A DNA stretch of 64,000 bases from Humisphaera borealis (GTDB taxonomy: Bacteria > Planctomycetota > Phycisphaerae > Tepidisphaerales > Tepidisphaeraceae). The notes under the pieces are model-generated. The model saw only the letters and a list, made by a program, of their open reading frames with translations. It had not been told where the DNA came from and made no database searches. The stretch is taken from NCBI RefSeq assembly GCF_015169395.1, contig NZ_CP063458.1, forward strand, positions 3,596,001 through 3,660,000. The letters run 5' to 3'. The position numbers were made by a program, and so were the translations under genes. Below are positions 1 to 11,077 of the stretch, one piece after another (within the stretch, counting starts at the first letter, position 1; every line of letters begins with the position of its first letter).

Positions 1-2
1 AC

Positions 3-2405
3 CTCTGGGAAAAGCTCGAAGCCCAGGCCAACCAGGCGAAGTACGTCGGCGCGCTCTCGGCTTACTACGAAGTGGTGTCGATCGACGCCTCGGGCAACAA
101 CAAGGCCGCGTGGGACGAGCGCAAGAAGATCGCCGACGAAGCGATCAAGTTCCTGACGGACTTCGACACGCCCGACAGTGGCGTCGGGCCGATGGTGAAG
201 ATGCGCATCGCCAAGCTGCAGATGGGCAAGGGGGATTACGACGCGGCGCTGAAGAACTTTCAGTTGATCATCGACAAGAAGATGATCGCCGACAAAAAGA
301 CCGTCGACATGGCGCCGGCACCGAGCGAGTTCCAGCAGAATGACGCAAGGTATTTCTCGGCAGTCGCACGGGTGCTGGCCAAGAAGCCGGCCGACGCCGA
401 GAAAGCCGCGAACGATCTGGAGGCATGGCAGAAGTCCACGCTAATTCCCAGCATCGATGGCGGCGCTCGCGAAGGTGCCCAGAAAATGGTGGGCGCGCAG
501 ATGACGATGCTGCGGTACCGCATCGCGTCGGCCAAGGCCGAGGCCGCCCCCGCCGGGCCGGCGCGCGACAAGCTCAATCAGGCCGCCGACACGATCCTGA
601 CCAAGCTCGGCGACGACTTCCCGCAGTTCCAGACACTGATCACCGAACTGCTCGTCACCCGCCTGCCCGAAAACGCCGACCTGAAGGCACAGGGCGCTCC
701 GGTGCTGCAGGCGCTGATCACCCGCGGCGACGGCGAGCGCAACAAGCCCGAGGGCACGCCTTACGACAAGAAGGTGCTGCTTCGCGGCTTGGAAGCCGCC
801 CGCGTGATGGCCGACAAGAAGCCCGGCCCCGGCGGCGCAAACCCCGAGGCGATCGAAACCGCCAAGCTGCTGATCCCGCTGTTCCAGCAGAAGGAAGGCC
901 AGGCGGTTGAGGCGGCCAACGGCTTCCTCGACTACGGCACCGACAAGCTCTACGCGGGCAAGCCCAATGCCGCGGCGGCGGTCGATCAGGCGGCGTATAT
1001 CGCCTTCACCCAGTACCAGAAGGCACCGCAGGACCCGGCTGTCCGCAAGCTGTACGAGCGGGCCCTGGATGTCGCCGCCAACCCGCCCTTCAACCGCAAG
1101 GAAGCCTTCTACCCCTACGCCAACTGGCTGCGCGTCATGGGCAGCCCGGACAAGGCGATCTCGTTCTATCGCAAGATTCCCAAGGGGGACAAGCTGGAGT
1201 TCAACGCGCGGTACTACGAGATGGTCTGCACCAAGATGCTGCTTGACCAGACCAAGGACGCCGCCCTGCGCAGCCAGCGGATGCGGGACCTATCGACGAT
1301 GATCAACCAGATCATCCCGCTGGCGCAGGCCGCGATCACCAGTGCCGCCAGTCCGGAACTCGCCGCGACCTTCAAATTCCGCATGATGTACGCCACGTCC
1401 GAAGGTGCCGAGCTGGCGCTGCAGCAGAAGCAGCCGAAGCAGGCGATCGCGCTGCTGCAGGGTTTCGAAGAGAAGATCAAAGGCGTCGCCAACGAAGAGG
1501 CGCTGAAGAACAAGGCGATGTTCATTCGGGCCAACGCCCTGATCAACGACGGCCAGATCGACCAGGCCATCGCGCAGGTGCAGCAGCTGGCCGGCCGGCC
1601 GGAGACGGCCGAGTTCGCGATCGGCATGGTGGGCGAAATCCTCACGCGCCTGACCGCCAGTTTCGACACCGCCAAAGGCGCCGGCGACAAAGACCAGATG
1701 GCCAAGGACGCCGCCAACAAGGCCAAGCTCACCGGCTTCCTGGTCCCCTGGGCGGCGAATCACAAAGATCCCAAGATCAAAGCCAAGGTCCCCGAGTTCA
1801 CGCTGTACGACGCCAACACCAAGCGCGAGGCCGGCCAGCTCCTGCCCGACGGGCCGGAAAAGAACAAGGTGAACGACGAAGCCCTCGCCGTCTACAAAAA
1901 GCTCAAGGAGCTGCCGGCGATGAAGGACAACTCGTCGGTCGACTTCGGCATCGCGACCTGCGAATACGAAAAGAAGAACTACGAAGGCGCATCGAGCGCA
2001 TTCGGCACGCTCATCCGCGACGGCAAGCTCGGCGGGGCCAACATCATCGAGGCCAACCTGGCCGGCGGCGACTCGGTCGTGAAGGACAACCCCGTCTTCT
2101 GGGAAGCAAATCTGAAATGGATTCGCTCCAACCTGGAAATCGCGAAGAAGCCGGAGTTCCCCAACGCGACAAAGATCAAGGAAGGCGCCGAGCGGGTCGT
2201 GAAGGACATGTTCATCAACTACAAGGACCGCACCGGAGGCGACAAGTGGCGCGACGACTGGGTGTCGCTGCGAAAAGAAGTGCTGCCCGGCTGGGAACCC
2301 GGCGTAGTGGTCGCACCGGCGACGCTGCCCGCTAGCCAACCCGCGGATGGCACGGCCACGCCCGCCCCCGCCGCCCCGACGGCAACACCGGCCGCCGCTC
2401 AATAG
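3..2405 (+). CDS. TPR-like repeat protein, 5' end outside the window
   Basis: The reading frame is open from base 3, before any usable start (the first GTG is at 69-72), so the N-terminus lies left of the window and about 800 residues are visible. The protein is rich in Ala, Lys and Asp and consists of helical segments resembling tetratricopeptide repeats, for example an 'GKGDYDAALKNFQLII' type helix pair near residues 75-95 and 'PDKAISFYRKIPKGDKLEFNARYY' spacing later on. It ends in a Pro/Ala/Thr-rich low-complexity tail. TPR proteins scaffold protein contacts; no catalytic motif is visible. A hairpin followed by a T-rich stretch lies just after the stop. The partner and cellular location cannot be told because the signal region is missing. 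Confidence 0.8.
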   Translation, partial: LWEKLEAQANQAKYVGALSAYYEVVSIDASGNNKAAWDERKKIADEAIKFLTDFDTPDSGVGPMVKMRIAKLQMGKGDYDAALKNFQLIIDKKMIADKKTVDMAPAPSEFQQNDARYFSAVARVLAKKPADAEKAANDLEAWQKSTLIPSIDGGAREGAQKMVGAQMTMLRYRIASAKAEAAPAGPARDKLNQAADTILTKLGDDFPQFQTLITELLVTRLPENADLKAQGAPVLQALITRGDGERNKPEGTPYDKKVLLRGLEAARVMADKKPGPGGANPEAIETAKLLIPLFQQKEGQAVEAANGFLDYGTDKLYAGKPNAAAAVDQAAYIAFTQYQKAPQDPAVRKLYERALDVAANPPFNRKEAFYPYANWLRVMGSPDKAISFYRKIPKGDKLEFNARYYEMVCTKMLLDQTKDAALRSQRMRDLSTMINQIIPLAQAAITSAASPELAATFKFRMMYATSEGAELALQQKQPKQAIALLQGFEEKIKGVANEEALKNKAMFIRANALINDGQIDQAIAQVQQLAGRPETAEFAIGMVGEILTRLTASFDTAKGAGDKDQMAKDAANKAKLTGFLVPWAANHKDPKIKAKVPEFTLYDANTKREAGQLLPDGPEKNKVNDEALAVYKKLKELPAMKDNSSVDFGIATCEYEKKNYEGASSAFGTLIRDGKLGGANIIEANLAGGDSVVKDNPVFWEANLKWIRSNLEIAKKPEFPNATKIKEGAERVVKDMFINYKDRTGGDKWRDDWVSLRKEVLPGWEPGVVVAPATLPASQPADGTATPAPAAPTATPAAAQ

Positions 2406-2435
2406 GCTGCCGGCCGCACAACATTGCCCCTTCCC

Positions 2436-2484
2436 GAGCCCCGTCTTACTTGCCCGTAGGCGGGGCTCACTTGTTTGTTGTTTC
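2436..2484 (+). terminator. Probable terminator of the TPR-like gene
   Basis: Arms GAGCCCCG (2436-2443) and CGGGGCTC (2461-2468) can form a stem, followed by the T-rich run ACTTGTTTGTTGTTTC. It lies 30 bases after the stop at 2405 and before the convergent toxin gene. Confidence 0.6.
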
Positions 2485-2497
2485 TCGGATCTTTGAA

Positions 2498-2929
2498 CTA
2501 CTCAAGCGTCCAGTCCTCGATGCGGAGGTCGGGCAGTGCGTCGAAATCTCGGTCCGCAGTAACCAGAATCAGGCGCTCCTCGCGAGCCAACGCGGCAAGC
2601 ATCATATCGACGGGAGAAAGCACGCGTCCGACTTGGCGACAGCTCTGATAGATACGCCCGTATTCGACGGCTGCGTCAGAATCCAGAGGCCACAGTCGCA
2701 GCAATCGCATCAGATGTCGAAGTTCTTCGAGGTAGTGCTCTCGCTTGGCTTCAGACAATCCGGCAAAGCCGGCGTGAGCCTCGCAGAGAACGGGAACGCA
2801 AACGCCAACAGCATCTCCCGCCGAGCTCACTTGGCGAATGCGTTTGACAACTGGTGATCCCCGATTAGCGGCGGCGTGTGTAAGCTGATTCGTGTCGAGC
2901 AGATATTTTCGCCTCACTCGAGCCCCCAC
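2498..2929 (-). CDS. vapC: VapC-type PIN-domain toxin
   Basis: A 143-residue PIN-domain ribonuclease, the usual VapC length. The expected acidic residues are present: D12 in LLDTNQL, E50 in LCEAH, D108 in SPVDMMLA, and D126/D128 in VTADRDFD. VapC toxins cleave tRNA or rRNA in the cytoplasm when freed from their antitoxin. The ATG start at 2929 lies inside the end of the upstream small gene (16-base overlap), the typical layout of a co-translated antitoxin-toxin pair. Its RNA target cannot be told from sequence. The PIN family call is firm; activity is inferred. Confidence 0.88.
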   Translation of the reverse strand: MGARVRRKYLLDTNQLTHAAANRGSPVVKRIRQVSSAGDAVGVCVPVLCEAHAGFAGLSEAKREHYLEELRHLMRLLRLWPLDSDAAVEYGRIYQSCRQVGRVLSPVDMMLAALAREERLILVTADRDFDALPDLRIEDWTLE

Positions 2930-3180
2930 TCGCGTCGCGTTGAACGCTTACTGTCGACCTCGACTTCCTCCATTAGAGCCTTGAGTTGCAGGTGATCCTG
3001 AACTGGTAGCTTGCTTACCAGGCGATCCATTTCGGCCTCCCACTCATCCAACTCCTGCGCAGTTAGAATCCGTTCCCCCGCCTCGATGGTCAGTTCCTGC
3101 CCCTCCACCCAATCAAATGGAATGGGTTCAACCGGCTGGATCTGTCCGTCCTTCACGATCGCTCGTATCGACATAGACAC
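2914..3180 (-). CDS. Antitoxin of the VapC-type pair
   Basis: An 88-residue acidic protein directly upstream of and overlapping the PIN toxin. The N-terminus (MSMSIRAIVKDGQIQPVEPI) resembles the small beta-rich antitoxins of the AF2212/DUF104 group, which start with 'I.A.y.nG.i.pl'. The rest is acidic helix that could mask the toxin. It begins only 15 bases after the stop of the DUF1501 gene on the same strand, so it may be read through from that operon or have its own promoter. These pairs usually repress their own promoter; no operator could be identified. Function is assigned mainly by position next to VapC. Confidence 0.75.
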   Translation of the reverse strand: MSMSIRAIVKDGQIQPVEPIPFDWVEGQELTIEAGERILTAQELDEWEAEMDRLVSKLPVQDHLQLKALMEEVEVDSKRSTRREWGLE

Positions 3181-3195
3181 CTCCGATTTCGCACT

Positions 3196-4692
<1,497 letters not shown>

Positions 4693-4754
4693 AGTGACAG
4701 CTTTTTTAGTTACGACTATCTGTTGACCTTCGTGCGTCCGGGTCGGCCATCCTA

Positions 4755-4878
4755 GTGGGGCAGGCATTCTTGCCTGTCTCGGGCGGACGTACTCGTCCGT
4801 CCGAAGCCACTCTGATCTCGGTAGGTACTTTCGGTCACGGAGTACCGTGCCCGAGGCAGACAAGAATGTCTGCCCCAC
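4755..4878. repeat. Long palindromic intergenic repeat
   Basis: Imperfect inverted repeat with 30-base arms 4755-4784 and 4849-4878 that differ at three positions. Each arm is itself a near-palindrome (GGCAGGCATTCTTGCCTGTC in the left arm). It fills most of the gap between the DUF1553 and DUF1501 genes. Confidence 0.85.
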
Positions 4879-4886
4879 CGACGCCT

Positions 4887-7800
4887 TCAATCCACGAACA
4901 CAAACTCATTACTCGACATCAGCATCTGCACGTACTTCTCCAGCGCCGACAGCTTTTCCGCCGGCGGCTGGACGTCCTTTGATCCGGTGAAATCAGCCGC
5001 GGCGTCGAACTTCTTTGACCCGCCGGCGACCTTCGGGCCGCTCAGGGTGACGACCGGGGTCCATTGGAAGCCGTCGCTGGTCGTGTTCCCGCCGCACTCG
5101 ACGACGAAGTCGATCGTGTCGCCGGCTTCGACGGGGATGCCCTTGGCGGTGGCGGCGGCCTTGCCGTTCTTCACCTGCCACTGGCCGACAATGCCCTGAC
5201 GGCTGGAGACGATCTTCCCGACGACCCCGTCGCCGCCGCTGCTGGGATGAACCAGCTCGCCGGCGATTTCCGCCGTACCGGCGGCGGGCGCGGTCCATCG
5301 GCGGATGGCGGCCTTGCCGTCTTCGCCGGCGTGACCTCCCTTGGACGACAGATAGACGAAGCCGAGCTTGGCATCCGGCAGCTTCTCGCCGCCGGCCCAG
5401 CCACGCTTGCTGTAGAACGGCAGGGCCGTGAAGGCAGCCGTCTTTTTCGCGCTGTCGTCCACCTTGCCGTAGCCGTTCAGCCAGATCGGCTTCTCGACCG
5501 CGATCTCCGCCGTCGGCAGTGCCGACTCGGTCGCGACGAACTGCTCGGCGAGCGCCAATTCGTCGGCGGCCGGCATGCGGCCGTAGAGCAGCCGGTAGAT
5601 GCGCGTCACCTTGCCGGGGATCGTCGCTTCCCGGGCGACATCTTCCCGCGTCAGCATCATCTTCGCCTGCCGCTGCGCGAACGGGCTGTTCAGGAAGAAC
5701 AGCGCCTGCTGCGGAACGGTCGTACCGCCTCGCATCGGCGTGTGCATGTCCGGGCTGGCGAAGTCGAACGAGCGGAACATGCTCGGCAGGTTCTGCCGGT
5801 CGATGAAGCCGTAGATCGTCCGACGCCCCTCGGCGGGGTTGGCGATATCAACCGGGCGACCGAAATTGCTGGGGTTCAGTTGTCCGCTCGCCGCGAGCAT
5901 CGAATCGCGAATCGCCTCGAACTCCAGCCGCTTGCTGTTCTGCCGCCAGAGCAGGACGTTGTCGGGGTCGATCGCCCGCGCCTTGGCGTTGTCGGCCGAC
6001 GACTGCTGGTAGACCGCCGACATCAGGATGCGCTTCTGAAGCTTCTTGATCGACCAGCCTTCGTTCATCAGCGTGACGGCGAGGTGATCGAGCATTTCCG
6101 GGTGCGAAGGGGGATCGCTGCGCAAACCGAAATCGCTCGGCGTGCGGACGATGCCCTGCCCGAAGTGCCACGTCCAGATTCGATTGACGATCACCCGCGC
6201 CGTCAGCGGGTTGTCCTTGCTCGCGATCGCCTGCGCCAGTTCGAGCCGGCCGGAACCGTTGGTGAACTTCTGCCGGTTCGGCCCGGCGAGGATCTCCAGG
6301 AACTGCCGCGGCGCGACCACCCCGCGATTGCCGGAGTTGCCGCGGATGAACACCTGCACGTCCTGCGGCTTGCCGTCGGTCATCACCATGGCCCGGGGCG
6401 GGGCGTCGGGATTGCCGATCTGGACTGCCTGGACCTTCTTCTCGAACTCCTGGTACTTGTTGCGGTCGTCGCGACGAAGGCCGGCACGCAGGTCGGCGAC
6501 CGACAGCGCCAGCGGCGACTGCGGCCCGCGCATCACCTGACGCAGCGATTCCTCGTCGGCGTTGGGCAGCGCCTCGGCCTTGTCGTACTTCGCCAGAAGC
6601 TGGGCATAACGCTGCGCCACTTCGGTCAGCGATTTGGGCGCATCTTTGAACGCGGCTTTCACCAGCGGGTGGACTTCGGCGGCCTTGGCGATGCGGTCGG
6701 TCACGACGGCAGATTTGGCGGCGAACTCTTCCGGGTTGACCGCCGCGAACATCCGCCAGGCGGCGAAGATGTTGTCCTTCTTCTGGGCCGATTCGGTCAG
6801 GTGTGCGCGGAAACGCGTCAGTACCGCGCGGTAGATGATCGGGTCGTCGCCGGTCAGGCCGCGCTTCTCGACGGTCAGCGATGCTTCCAGGTATTTGGCG
6901 AACAGTTCCGGCGTGCGGGCCTTGGCGATCAGCTCATCGCGACGGCCGACCAGGAAGGCCTCGGCCTCGTCCTGGCGTTTCTTCAGCTCCGCCTCGAACG
7001 CGGCCGACCCTTTGCCGTCGCCGATCAGCGGCAGGTCTTTGGGCTCTTCCGACGACGCGAAAACGCCATACAGGCTGTAGTAGTCGCGGGTGGGGATCGG
7101 TTCGAACTTGTGATCGTGGCAGCGGGCGCAGGCGACCGTCAGGCCCATCGTGCCGCGGGCGACGACGTCGATGCGGTCGTCGATGATGTCTTCCTGCCGG
7201 TTCAGGAACCGCCTGCCGACGGTGAGAAAGCCCATCGCGGCCAACGGCTTTTTGTCGGGGCCCAGATCGAGTTTGTCGGCGGCGATCTGTTCGATCAGGA
7301 ACTGGTCGTACGGCTTATCGCTGTTGAGCGACTGAATCACATAATCGCGGTAGGTATAGGCGTAGGGGTAGCGGCGTTCCTCCTGAAACACGTAACCCTT
7401 GGTGTCGGAATAGCGGGCCACGTCGAGCCAGTGACGGGCCCAGCGTTCGCCGTAACGAACATCAGCCAGCAGGCGATCGACGACCTTTTCGTAGGCGTTG
7501 GGCGCGGTGTCGGCGACGAACGCGTCGACCTCTTCCGGCGTCGGCGGCAAGCCGATCATGTCGAGCGTGACCCGGCGGATGAGCGTGCGACGGTCGGCGG
7601 GTGCCGACAGTTGCAACCCCTTGGCTTCAAGCTTCGCGAGCGCGAACCGGTCGATCTCGTTCTTTGCCGCCGCGGCATTCTGCACCGCGGGGACGGCCGG
7701 CAACACCGGTTTGGCGAATGCCCAGTGGGTCTTGGCGGCGGTGTTCGGGTCGATGTGGGCGGGAGCAACGGCCTGCGTGGCGGGGCCGGTTCCGGCGTCG

Positions 7801-8270
7801 GCCTTCGGGTCCTTCGCTTCTTTCGGCTTCTGGAAGTCGGCCGGCGCGGGAGCGCCCATCTTCACCCACTTTTCGAAGTTGGCGATCACGTCCGCCGGGA
7901 GTTTGCCACCCTTGTCCCCCTTCTTCGGGGGCATGTTCAGCGATTCATTGTCGTCTTTGTAGTCGTAGCGGATCGACTTGATCACCATGCTCGTACCGGG
8001 GTCGCCGGGCACGATGCCGGGACTTCCGGAATCGCCGCCCTTGAGCAGCGATTCCATGCTGTCGGCATAGAACTTGGCCTTGAGCTTCTTGTTGGCCTTG
8101 GCTTCGACCGAGTGGCAGCCGTAGCAGCTTTCGACAAGCACGGGACGGATTTTGGTCTCGAAGAACTCGATCCCTTCTTTGGTGGGCTCGGCCGCCCGGG
8201 CGGGCGACACCCAGAGCCCGGCCAGCAGCGCCAGTCCGCCAGCGGTCAGCCGTGGAAGGTTTCGAATCAT
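4887..8270 (-). CDS. PSCyt1/DUF1549/DUF1553 cytochrome-type protein
   Basis: A 1127-residue exported protein with the planctomycete cytochrome C domain (PSCyt1), then PSCyt2/DUF1549, then PSD1/DUF1553. The start at 8270 gives a clean signal peptide ending ARA-AEP near residue 27. A haem-binding CYGCH lies at residues 49-53, and a second cysteine pair, CARCHDHKFEPI, marks the DUF1549 part. Between the cytochrome and DUF1549 parts is a Pro/Ala-rich linker. The C-terminal part holds an inserted beta-rich stretch before the usual ending 'EKYVQMLMSSNEFVFVD'. It is the first gene of a likely operon with the DUF1501 gene. A role in periplasmic redox chemistry is commonly supposed, but no substrate is known. 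Confidence 0.93.
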   Translation of the reverse strand: MIRNLPRLTAGGLALLAGLWVSPARAAEPTKEGIEFFETKIRPVLVESCYGCHSVEAKANKKLKAKFYADSMESLLKGGDSGSPGIVPGDPGTSMVIKSIRYDYKDDNESLNMPPKKGDKGGKLPADVIANFEKWVKMGAPAPADFQKPKEAKDPKADAGTGPATQAVAPAHIDPNTAAKTHWAFAKPVLPAVPAVQNAAAAKNEIDRFALAKLEAKGLQLSAPADRRTLIRRVTLDMIGLPPTPEEVDAFVADTAPNAYEKVVDRLLADVRYGERWARHWLDVARYSDTKGYVFQEERRYPYAYTYRDYVIQSLNSDKPYDQFLIEQIAADKLDLGPDKKPLAAMGFLTVGRRFLNRQEDIIDDRIDVVARGTMGLTVACARCHDHKFEPIPTRDYYSLYGVFASSEEPKDLPLIGDGKGSAAFEAELKKRQDEAEAFLVGRRDELIAKARTPELFAKYLEASLTVEKRGLTGDDPIIYRAVLTRFRAHLTESAQKKDNIFAAWRMFAAVNPEEFAAKSAVVTDRIAKAAEVHPLVKAAFKDAPKSLTEVAQRYAQLLAKYDKAEALPNADEESLRQVMRGPQSPLALSVADLRAGLRRDDRNKYQEFEKKVQAVQIGNPDAPPRAMVMTDGKPQDVQVFIRGNSGNRGVVAPRQFLEILAGPNRQKFTNGSGRLELAQAIASKDNPLTARVIVNRIWTWHFGQGIVRTPSDFGLRSDPPSHPEMLDHLAVTLMNEGWSIKKLQKRILMSAVYQQSSADNAKARAIDPDNVLLWRQNSKRLEFEAIRDSMLAASGQLNPSNFGRPVDIANPAEGRRTIYGFIDRQNLPSMFRSFDFASPDMHTPMRGGTTVPQQALFFLNSPFAQRQAKMMLTREDVAREATIPGKVTRIYRLLYGRMPAADELALAEQFVATESALPTAEIAVEKPIWLNGYGKVDDSAKKTAAFTALPFYSKRGWAGGEKLPDAKLGFVYLSSKGGHAGEDGKAAIRRWTAPAAGTAEIAGELVHPSSGGDGVVGKIVSSRQGIVGQWQVKNGKAAATAKGIPVEAGDTIDFVVECGGNTTSDGFQWTPVVTLSGPKVAGGSKKFDAAADFTGSKDVQPPAEKLSALEKYVQMLMSSNEFVFVD

Positions 8271-8787
8271 CGGGACGACTCCTTTTCCCAGCCTGAACCG
8301 GGACTTACGTACAAGACAACCAATCAGGACGAGCAAACCCGGGGCCGAGTTCGAAGCGGGAATGACGACGCGGGCTTGTCCGGCTGATTGTACTACCGGC
8401 CGATGCGGCAAACGATGAACGTTTTTGACGCATTCCGAGGACAAAATCAGTTCACCACATCGAACCGTCGCCCGGCGGAACTTCCATCACAAGCGGGCCG
8501 AACGCATGGCAGAGGCGAGCATCACGCGAACCGAAACAAGCGTTTCATCTTCCCCATTTTTATGACAATCGGCATGAATCGAGCCGCATTTCGGGCATGT
8601 GCCGGCGATTCCGCTTTGCGTCGGAATGCGGCGCGATAATTTGCAGTTCTGTGATCGATCAAGCCGATGCACCTCGCTGGTGCGGACTCTTATAGGACTG
8701 CGCGGCTGGCCGCGCCGGCGATCGACCGCCCCCGTCGGGACTTGCCGTCCCTGCCCGCCGGTCACCTTTTCCAGTGCTGGAGGAATC
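8271..8787. other. Divergent intergenic region without a gene
   Basis: 517 bases between the divergent DUF1553 and lipoprotein genes. Open frames here lack ribosome sites and family features. It must hold promoters for both flanking genes, but no clear -35/-10 pair was identified. Confidence 0.5.
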
Positions 8788-9567
8788 ATGTCTGCTTTGG
8801 CTTTGCGCTCGTTGGTCTTGTGTCTTATCGCGATGTCCGCCGGTTGCGTGGTATCGAAGGAAGAGTTTGATGCCGTGGTCGTCGAGCGCGACGAGCTTTC
8901 AAAGAAGCTCACCCAGACCGCATCGGAGCGCGACACCGCCCAGGCCAACGCCGGCAAGACCGCCGACGAACTGAAAAGGGCGACCGCCGACGGCGAACAG
9001 GCCAAAACCGAACTGGCTGGCACGAAGGAAAGGCTGTCGGTCAGCGAGGCCAAGGCGACCGACCTGGAGAAGGCGTTCAAGACGTCGCAGCAGACGATCT
9101 CGGAGCTGAACGCCGCCAGCCAGAGCGATGCCACCGCCATGAAGAAGACGCAGGACGACCTTGCCAAGGCCAAGGCCGATGCCACCCGGCTGTCGTCCGA
9201 ACTGGAACAGGCCAAGGCCGCCGCCGACAGCGCCGACAAGGCGCTCAAGACCGCCGAAGCATCGAACAAGAAGCTCGTCGAAGAGATCGCCGTGCTGACA
9301 AAGCAGGCAAACGACAGCAAGACAGCGATCAGCGACGCCCAGGCAAAGGCGACCGCCAGCGCCCGGCAGCTCGAGACGGCCAAGTCGGCGCTGGACGCCG
9401 AGACGAAGAAGGTCGCATCGCTCGAAAAAGCCCACGCCGACGCCAGGAAGGAACTGACGACCGCGCAGCAGAAGATTTCCGACTTGGAGAAGAAGGCCGC
9501 CGACAAGACCAAGAACGCGCAGTCGGCGAAGAACGACAAGAAGACGACCGCCACCCCCGCGGAATAA
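8788..9567 (+). CDS. Coiled-coil lipoprotein
   Basis: A 259-residue protein starting at the ATG at 8788, preceded by GGAGGAATC. The leader ends with a lipobox SAGC (Cys20), so it should be lipid-anchored after export. From about residue 30 to the end it is almost entirely a heptad-rich Ala/Lys/Glu coiled coil with repeated 'DLEKA', 'KAKADA' and 'ELEQAKA' units, similar to cell-envelope coiled-coil proteins. A longer frame to 8599 is rejected because the lipoprotein leader and ribosome site mark the internal start. No enzymatic domain is seen. It is monocistronic and followed by a good terminator. A structural or spacer role in the envelope is inferred. Confidence 0.88.
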   Translation: MSALALRSLVLCLIAMSAGCVVSKEEFDAVVVERDELSKKLTQTASERDTAQANAGKTADELKRATADGEQAKTELAGTKERLSVSEAKATDLEKAFKTSQQTISELNAASQSDATAMKKTQDDLAKAKADATRLSSELEQAKAAADSADKALKTAEASNKKLVEEIAVLTKQANDSKTAISDAQAKATASARQLETAKSALDAETKKVASLEKAHADARKELTTAQQKISDLEKKAADKTKNAQSAKNDKKTTATPAE

Positions 9568-9600
9568 GACTTCGGACGACCGACGTTCGATCAACGACAA

Positions 9601-9640
9601 CGGGCGACCCGCCTTTACCGGCCGGTCGCCCGTTTCCTTT
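9601..9640 (+). terminator. Rho-independent terminator of the lipoprotein gene
   Basis: Perfect 9-base arms CGGGCGACC (9601-9609) and GGTCGCCCG (9624-9632), followed by TTTCCTTTT. It starts 33 bases after the lipoprotein stop. Confidence 0.85.
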
Positions 9641-9695
9641 TGACGCGGCACGACATCTTTGCAGCGCCGCTCGGCGTCGGTCCGATAGTGCGTCC

Positions 9696-10055
9696 ATGCG
9701 ACGCTGTTTCGGCTGTACAGACTTCTCGAGCGAAGGCTTCGCGGTACTCTCGCGCGCCGCCGCCAAAAGTGCTTCAGCGCGGCTGCGAAACATGGGGGTG
9801 CTGCGGGTTTCCAACGACTGGCGTCGCCGGCTGAACGTCTGCGGCGGATGTCCGCTTCACAGCGTCGTTAACGGGGTGGCCCACTGCGGCAAACCGCTGC
9901 TGACACAAATCCGCCGACGCCCCGAGCAAGGCTGCGGCTGCCCGGTCGAAGCCAAGGCCAGGCGGCCCGGCGAGCACTGCCCGGTCACCGCATCGCACGC
10001 ACCGAGCAGCAGCGACGGGGCGTGTGACTGCAAGTGGTGCACTGCGCAGCGATGA
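9696..10055 (+). CDS. Cysteine-rich hypothetical protein
   Basis: A 119-residue basic protein with about ten cysteines. The C-terminal two thirds carry paired Cys motifs (VCGGCP, HCGKP, GCGCP, EHCP, CDCKWC), which suggests zinc or iron-sulfur binding. No signal peptide is present. An alternative ATG at 9792 would keep all the clustered motifs except the first CFGC. No clear ribosome site is seen before either start. I do not recognise the family; small Cys-rich proteins with this spacing occur in phage and planctomycete genomes, but that is a general impression only. Confidence 0.55.
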   Translation: MRRCFGCTDFSSEGFAVLSRAAAKSASARLRNMGVLRVSNDWRRRLNVCGGCPLHSVVNGVAHCGKPLLTQIRRRPEQGCGCPVEAKARRPGEHCPVTASHAPSSSDGACDCKWCTAQR

Positions 10056-10106
10056 TCCGATGCTGTAACGCCCTACATCCCCACACCCTACGCCCCACTC
10101 TTTCCT

Positions 10107-10919
10107 TCACCCACCCAGCAACGCCTCCACCGCCCGGGCCAGACTCGTCTCCGGATTGCCCGGCGGGGCGACACGTTTGGCCGCGCGTTTCGCATTCTCG
10201 CTGGCGTGGCTCATCGCGATGCCCAGCCCGGCCCAGCCGAGCATTGGCACGTCGTTGTTGCCGTCGCCGAACGCCAGGGTCTGTGCCTGCGCGATCCCAT
10301 AGTGTTTGGCGACGGCGGCCAGGCCGGCGGCTTTGGTCGCGTCGGGGGACGTGTACTCCAGCAGGTGCGGATCGGTGATCGTCACGATCGCCCGGCCTTC
10401 GAACCGGGCCGTCATCGATTCGAACATCCCTGCCAGGCGGTCAGGCTCATCGCACCAAAGCACTTTCTCGACCACGTCCGCCGGCGATGGCGGCAGTCGA
10501 TCGACGTACACCAGATCGCCGCCGGTGTCGCGCTTCAGCTTTTCCGTCCAGTCGGTGGGTGCCGCGGAGAACGCCCCGCCGGGCGTGAACATGACCAGCC
10601 CCACGCCCATCTGCCGGCCGAGTTCGACCGTCTCGCCGGCCAGTGTGCGATCCAGCGGGGCGTGATGGATCACGTCGTCCCGGCTGGCGTGGCGGGTGAG
10701 TGCACCCTGGGCGGAAATCACGAAATCGTCGATCCCTAGGCTCTGAGCGTACCGAAGCATGTTGCCGTGCCGCCGGCCCGACGCCAGCACCACACGGCAG
10801 CCCGCGTCGCGCAGACGGTCCACCGCCAGCCGGTTGGCGTCACCGATCGCCTTGTCGGGTCCGGCGAGCGTGTCATCAATATCAATCGCAGCAAGTCGAT
10901 ACGGGAAAGGGTCAGACAT
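10107..10919 (-). CDS. Cof-type HAD hydrolase
   Basis: A 270-residue HAD superfamily phosphatase of subclass IIB (Cof/YwpJ-like). Motif I is DIDDTL near residue 12, motif II lies in VVLASGRR, and motif IV is GDGNNDVPML near residue 220, with a cap domain between. These enzymes dephosphorylate sugar phosphates or pyridoxal and flavin phosphates in the cytoplasm; the substrate cannot be inferred. The start at 10919 is chosen because motif I falls at the usual distance; a frame extending to 10991 runs into repeat sequence. The gene stands alone, beside the IS110 insertion site. Confidence 0.9.
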   Translation of the reverse strand: MSDPFPYRLAAIDIDDTLAGPDKAIGDANRLAVDRLRDAGCRVVLASGRRHGNMLRYAQSLGIDDFVISAQGALTRHASRDDVIHHAPLDRTLAGETVELGRQMGVGLVMFTPGGAFSAAPTDWTEKLKRDTGGDLVYVDRLPPSPADVVEKVLWCDEPDRLAGMFESMTARFEGRAIVTITDPHLLEYTSPDATKAAGLAAVAKHYGIAQAQTLAFGDGNNDVPMLGWAGLGIAMSHASENAKRAAKRVAPPGNPETSLARAVEALLGG

Positions 10920-11077
10920 CTGAGCGAATGATAGTCGAAAAGTGGAGGAGTGACGTAGAGACGCAGAGACACACACCCGCTGCATCTTCAATCCAGCACC
11001 GGTTCAACACGGCTGGCGCGGCAGAAGAATCACCACGGAGCGGCTGTGTGCTTTTTCAAGTGAACGCTCCAGAAAAG

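Noticed and set aside
1290-2402. 370-codon minus-strand frame opposite the TPR-like gene
   Set aside because: Shadow frame rich in Gly, Arg and Val; no family features.
5064-8387. Long open frame (about 1100 codons) on the plus strand opposite the DUF1553 gene
   Set aside because: High-GC shadow of the real gene; Arg/Val/Asp-rich with no domain, leader or ribosome site.
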